A stretch of 64,000 bases of DNA from Manis javanica (lineage: Eukaryota; Chordata; Mammalia; Pholidota; Manidae). The stretch lies in the NCBI RefSeq assembly GCF_040802235.1, contig NC_133156.1:184772351-184836350 (forward strand), given 5' to 3'. Position numbers and translations under genes: made by a program. Position 1 is the stretch's first letter. Each line of letters begins with the position of its first letter. Shown here piece after piece: positions 59,111 to 64,000 of the stretch. Below the pieces are notes generated by a model. The model searched no databases, had not been told where the DNA came from, and worked only from the letters and a program-made list of their open reading frames with translations.

Positions 59111-59794
59111 ACTAACATTCTCAGATTCTACGGTTTAGGTTGTGATAGCAAAATGTGCCTTAGAAAATAAACTACTGTCTGGTATGTGATATGCTATTAT
59201 CTTGAAATATTACCTAAAAAAAATGAGGAATATTGCCTATTAAATGGCAATTCAAGCCTGAACTACGGACAGATAATTACTGTCATTTGTAGACTCCCTA
59301 GCACAAAACACAGTGCTTCGTACACAGCATGTGTTTATGTATCACAAAGACACATTTATACAGTGCAAGTCTGCATTTTAATGCAAGAAAAAGTCAACTT
59401 TTGCTTGTGCACTGACATATTATGGGTTCATTCAGTCTGCTTATCAGAGATTCTCCTTGTTAATTTTTTTTTAGGTACAAAGAATTATGTAAATAGTAAA
59501 AAAAAGAGGAAACAATCTTAATATTTAACAGTAAGTTATTGGCTAAGCAAATGTAGGTATCTGCATATAAATGGAATGTTATACAGACCTTTAATGAAGA
59601 TTATGCAAATGTGTACAGGCATTAAAAAGATATTCAAATTACATTGATAAGTTTAAAAAAGTTGGTTACCAAACAGCTCTCATAGCTCAAAAAAAAGTCT
59701 AGAAGGGCTTACACATCAAATGTTTACCAATATTCTGTATTTTCATGGTAAGAGTAAAGGTTTGTAAAATAAATTTCTTCTTCCCTTTTTCCTT
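59111..59794. other. AT-rich intergenic, nothing recognised
   Basis: No gene or clear repeat. A 111-codon ORF here (59186-59521) has no recognisable domain. Confidence 0.35.
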
Positions 59795-60010
59795 TGTTCT
59801 TTTTGAAAGTTTAATTGAGATATAATTCATATACCATATAACTCACTCATTTAAAGAGTTGGGCAACCATCACCGCAGTCAATTTTAGGACTTTTCAACA
59901 CCCCAAAAAGAACCCTCACACTTTTAGCCATAACCCCTGAGTTCTTACCTCCTACCCATCCCCTTGCAACCACTAATCTACTCTCTGTCTCTAGATTTGC
60001 AAACAGCCTC
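59795..60010 (-). repeat. L1M-type 3'UTR fragment, antisense
   Basis: 'taattgagatataattcatataccatataactcactcatttaaag', 'gcaaccatcaccgcagtcaattttagga' and 'cttgcaaccactaatctactctctgtctct' are the classical L1M 3'UTR wording. Confidence 0.8.
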
Positions 60011-60929
60011 CTGAGTTACATTTTAAATTCACATTTATATACATTAAATTTGCTTTTCAGTGGAACTCACTTGAGAGTATGTCTAATGATCATGCATCAA
60101 AACAACCATTAGTTAACTGTTTCCTTTGGACCAAAACCAGGAACAAAGTTGCATTTGTTATTGTGGGTGGTCTTAGACCTGGCAGTAATGCTGCTTGGCA
60201 TGTATGACAATCCTAAGCTTCCTGGGGAGAGAACTTTGTAACTTCTAGATCCTTTTATTCCTGACATGGGATCTCTTTTCATTTTTTGGAGAGGGTTGGA
60301 GACATGACTGAACCCACACCCTTACCTTAACTTCCATTTTCATGCTATGGTTTACATAGCCTCGATTTTCATCAGCAGTCACTGTTTTGAAGTGAAATGG
60401 TCTCTATATGAGAGATCTACTTCCCCACCTGAACTAGATCAACTCAAGTCATAAATATTTGCTTTATATTTTTGAAATGATTGTGTCAACTTGATCTTAG
60501 GATCACAAATGGAATTTCATAACCAAGAGAAATAGGTTGGTGTTTTAAAAAGAAGTTGCCTATTTTGTAAAGTTTAGCTATTTCAATATATATATATATA
60601 TGAATTTTCATTACTCTAATATTCATCAATCATCTCCTGTGTAGAAAGCCTCAAGGTAAGTGCTCAGTTATGCAAAGAAGTATAATCTTGAGTGAGAAAA
60701 ACTTATACAATTTATAAGCCTGGACCTCCAGTCTTTGGATACTATATTACTTTACTTATTTATGTTATTAAGGAAATAAGTCTCCTCAACTTTGATAACA
60801 AATCATAAGTCAATCTAAAAAATATATATACATGAAGTTGAACTATTTTGACAGACAAAAATGGCAATTTCACATGGCTCCATCTAATAGAAAAAAAGGA
60901 AAACTTGAACTAAGTAATAATGGTGAGTG
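60011..60929. other. AT-rich intergenic
   Basis: Contains a short (AT)n tract at 60586-60602. No gene recognised. Confidence 0.4.
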
Positions 60930-61090
60930 CTTATCATTCACTTGCATGGGCTTAAGCTATTTTATAGGCATCGTCTCAGTTAGCCTTATAATAACTGCAT
61001 CAGACAGGGAATATTTTGATTTCCGTTTTACAGATGAAAAAACAGAGTCACAGAAAAATTCAGTAATCAGCTCAAGTTCATAAGGTCAAT
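60930..61090 (-). repeat. MIR SINE, reverse strand
   Basis: 'ttttataggcatcgtctcagttagccttataataactgc' and 'ccgttttacagatgaaaaaacagagtcacagaaa' are antisense MIR core. Confidence 0.65.
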
Positions 61091-64000
61091 AGGGTGTCTT
61101 ATTGTATGATATGCAAAAAGGTCTGTATGACACCTATGCTCTTAAATATTGTTTTAAAGAAAACATAAAAAGAATTGGAGAGAAAGTAGAGGCTACGGAG
61201 TTCTTATCCAAGCGTCTAGTATGTAGTGTACTTGATAAAACTAGAGGGTAGAAAGGGAATGGTTAGTGCTAATAAAAAGAGCCAAACTATGAAATCCTTT
61301 CTATATCTTTATTTTCTATTCCAAAGGGCACAGAACATGTTTCCTTGCTATTATATCTCCCACAGAGCTGCATCTCCATCTAATTTTGTTTCTGAAGATT
61401 CTGAAAAATGGAGGCCCCAGTCAATTTCCTTTGGGTCAGTATCTCTGATTACTACCAAGAATCTTTACTCTCTTCGACAAGAATCTCATTTCCATATTAA
61501 ATTCTTCTCTTTCCAATGGGCCCCAAATAGTGATGGTATCCAACTATAAACTAGTTAAGAGATAAGTTATATACCCATGAAAATTGAATAGCAAAATGGA
61601 ACATCAGTAGAAGACATATATGGACTGTAAATAGGTCTAGTCCTGACTAACACATTCCAGTCAGAATTCTATTGCATCTATTATTCGGATAACATTTGGG
61701 CAGAGACATCTGCCTGGTAGGATACCTCTGAGTTTACTAACGACAATCAGCAACTGATAAAACACCAATGTGTGAACCACTTGACTCCACCTTGTGATGA
61801 ATACTTTCCCAAAGTTCTGTCATTGTAATCCACCCCTCAGTAAGTTTTGCTTGCAAAATGTGTGCTGGCACCTGCTTCTGCCGCTATTTCAGAATCCTGA
61901 CATCTATCAATGCTCTTTGGGCACTGGAATGATACAAGTCGTTCTCATAAGTCATTGGTACCAAAGGGCAATGCTAAGTTCTTCCAGAGCTTTGTGGGGA
62001 GAGCATCACAAAGATGCCCATAAAAGCTATCAGGCACTGCCCGCTGCATGAGCAAACCATTCAGAGAGAGGAGAGATACAGAGGAGTGTGATGGGGGGTT
62101 GAGCATGTGCAGGATAACTAAAATTAGTTTCCACTCTGAGATCCTCATTTCTGCCTTCTCTGGAATGACTGTCATTACCCACAGTTTTCCCCATACATGG
62201 CCCATTCTGAAACCATCCCCTTTCAGAGGTCTAAATGTCAACTGCTCTGAAAAAGCTACTGAAATTCTGATGATGAATGGATGTGTAACATTTCAAACAC
62301 ATACTCTGTGGAATCTTGCCACTTTGCCAGAAAGGCAGCCGGGGAGAAAACCATGGTCATAGACTGATGGAAGTCCTTCTTTCTGGCCTTGTAAAGTGAT
62401 GCCTGAGATGTCCAGGAGCATTTTTGCGGTTGGTACTTCATTCAGAGACAGAGCTCCAACCTGACCTGGAGTTGTCCAGCCTTCCCCGTGTTGCATGTAG
62501 GCAGCCCCACGTCCCACAGAGGTCTGAGGTTGGATTGTTAACGGGCAAATGGAAAAACCCTCTCCCAGAGTCACAGCACAGAGCCCTTCAGAGACCAGCC
62601 ATTCTATAGGCACAAAAAAGAAAGGCACGGATTTTCCCTGAAGTTCTCCTTTGGAGGAGACGGCACCTCACATTTGAGGCCTTGCAAAGTCTCATGCTAC
62701 AATTACTGTCTCAGTTATTTTCCTTTGACCAATGGAATACTGCTTGGGGAAAAAAATAATCAAGCTTAACATCAGATAGGTATTTATTAGGGTCTTTGTT
62801 TGAACTAATAAAATAAAAAAAGCAGCATAGACATTTAACCCAAATTTCATAATTTTGCCTGGAAGTATGCTTCCCAATCGTAACCACTGAATGGTACAAG
62901 AAAAAAACAAAGCCTTTTATAGATCAGCTTAAAAAGCTATAACGTAAGTGGTTATTTTAGGGAGGTAATAAATATGTAACTGAGAACAATGGAAAAACTA
63001 ACAGCTGATGTTATCCAAGTTCACGTTTGTGCTTGGGACCAGTTTTCCAGTGAAAGGATGCAGATGGAAGAAAATGCAGGTGTCTTAGCAGTAAGGATGA
63101 TGAGGTCTGGAGGCTGTGCTGAGTGACTGCAAAAGTAGTCACGGGGGTCACTGGTGTTGAAGATTCGTGAGAAGGGTGTGAATGCATTTTTAAAAAAACA
63201 GCATGAAAATGGAAACAACTCTTGGTTCCTATTTTATATAATATTATTTTAAACATATGTATATTAAAATTATTAAATGAAATAATATAAGCAAATATTT
63301 GACTTTTCATCTACAACCTTACAAGATATATATTCAAGATATCCCCCAAATCTACCTCTTTTTTTAATCTTTCGTGAGGAAAATATGGGGACTACCATAT
63401 ATTTGGACCTATATGGGACATAAAAAATATATTTTGTAGATTAATATAGAGAAAAGTCAGGTGTCACATGAGAGAGATTGGATGTCATTGTGTCTACTGT
63501 TGATTCTAATTTTTAAAACATTCTTAGCAAACATTCTATAGAACAATAAAATCTGTATTAAGTGTCTGGAACTATTGAAACCATTAACGAACCTACTAAA
63601 TTTATTGTTCTGATGCCATCCAGCACACTTCTAATTAAAAAAAAAACCTTGCTTATTTCCTCATTCATTTCAGTGTAGACGTGCCTTAAGCGTTAGGCTT
63701 CCATTCTGACCTTCATGATCGCTGTAAGGGGTCTTTGACAAGGGCTGCATCTGGCCAGACTCCTTTCGCCTCTTGTGTTTTGGTTTCCTATTTATATACA
63801 AAGGGTGATTTTTGTCTGTCCTGCTTATTCCCCAGGATTCCTGCGAGGGTCTGATGGCACGACAGTGACCTGAGAGTACTGTACTAGTCAAGCTGTCTTT
63901 CCTTAAATGTAGATATTTTAACAAATTAACAACTGAAATACTCAAAGCGTATGTTTAGGAAGGGAGGGAGAGAAGACAGAGGAAGGAGGTCAAAGAAGGA
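61091..64000. other. Intergenic DNA to the window end, nothing recognised
   Basis: ORFs of 60-111 codons occur on both strands without known domains or splice context. I see no RNA gene and no repeat I can name with confidence. Confidence 0.35.

Noticed and set aside
1..64000. CRISPR arrays, operons, phage or plasmid features
   Set aside because: The sequence is mammalian. Direct repeats are microsatellites or retrotransposon scars, and no regularly spaced repeat-spacer pattern exists.

Overview
The window is nuclear DNA of a placental mammal: split genes with GT-AG introns, TATA promoters, LINE-1, L2 and MIR repeats, a U6 snRNA retrocopy and an ERVL-MaLR LTR. The L1 subfamily and a 132-bp L1-like 3' tail insertion resemble, from memory, pangolin (Pholidota) repeats. 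That species guess is moderate to weak. The gene content is the gastrokine cluster, which lies on chromosome 2p13 in human.

Three gastrokine genes (secreted BRICHOS-domain proteins of the stomach lining) can be assembled exon by exon. GKN1 is cut by the left edge: exon 1 and the start of exon 2 lie on the minus strand (1-1745). GKN2 is complete on the plus strand (six coding exons, 20734-27253, 184 aa). GKN3 is complete on the minus strand (six coding exons, 35613-41000, 178 aa) and has no stop or frameshift, although the human copy is known as a pseudogene. GKN1 and GKN2 are divergent, about 19 kb apart. GKN2 and GKN3 are convergent, about 8.4 kb apart. Where comparable, the three share one gene plan: a 12-nt coding exon 1, a 54-nt exon 2 completing the signal peptide, and identical intron phases.

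Between GKN1 and GKN2 (about 8-18.7 kb) lies a LINE graveyard: old antisense L1 relics, a U6 retrocopy with target-site duplications, and a nearly full-length (about 5.9 kb) antisense L1 whose two ORFs are broken. Other retroposition scars are a 5'-inverted (twin-primed) L1 at 42.1-43.6 kb, a very small A-tailed insertion at 29.06 kb and a 132-bp L1-like tail insertion at 57.3 kb with a perfect 17-bp duplication.

From 41 to 64 kb no protein-coding gene is recognised. The region holds L2, MIR and L1 relics and one CpG-richer, high-complexity block (57.74-58.12 kb) that could be a distal regulatory element. No CRISPR array, bacterial feature or complete virus is present. Most other ORFs are chance readings or shadows of LINE ORFs.
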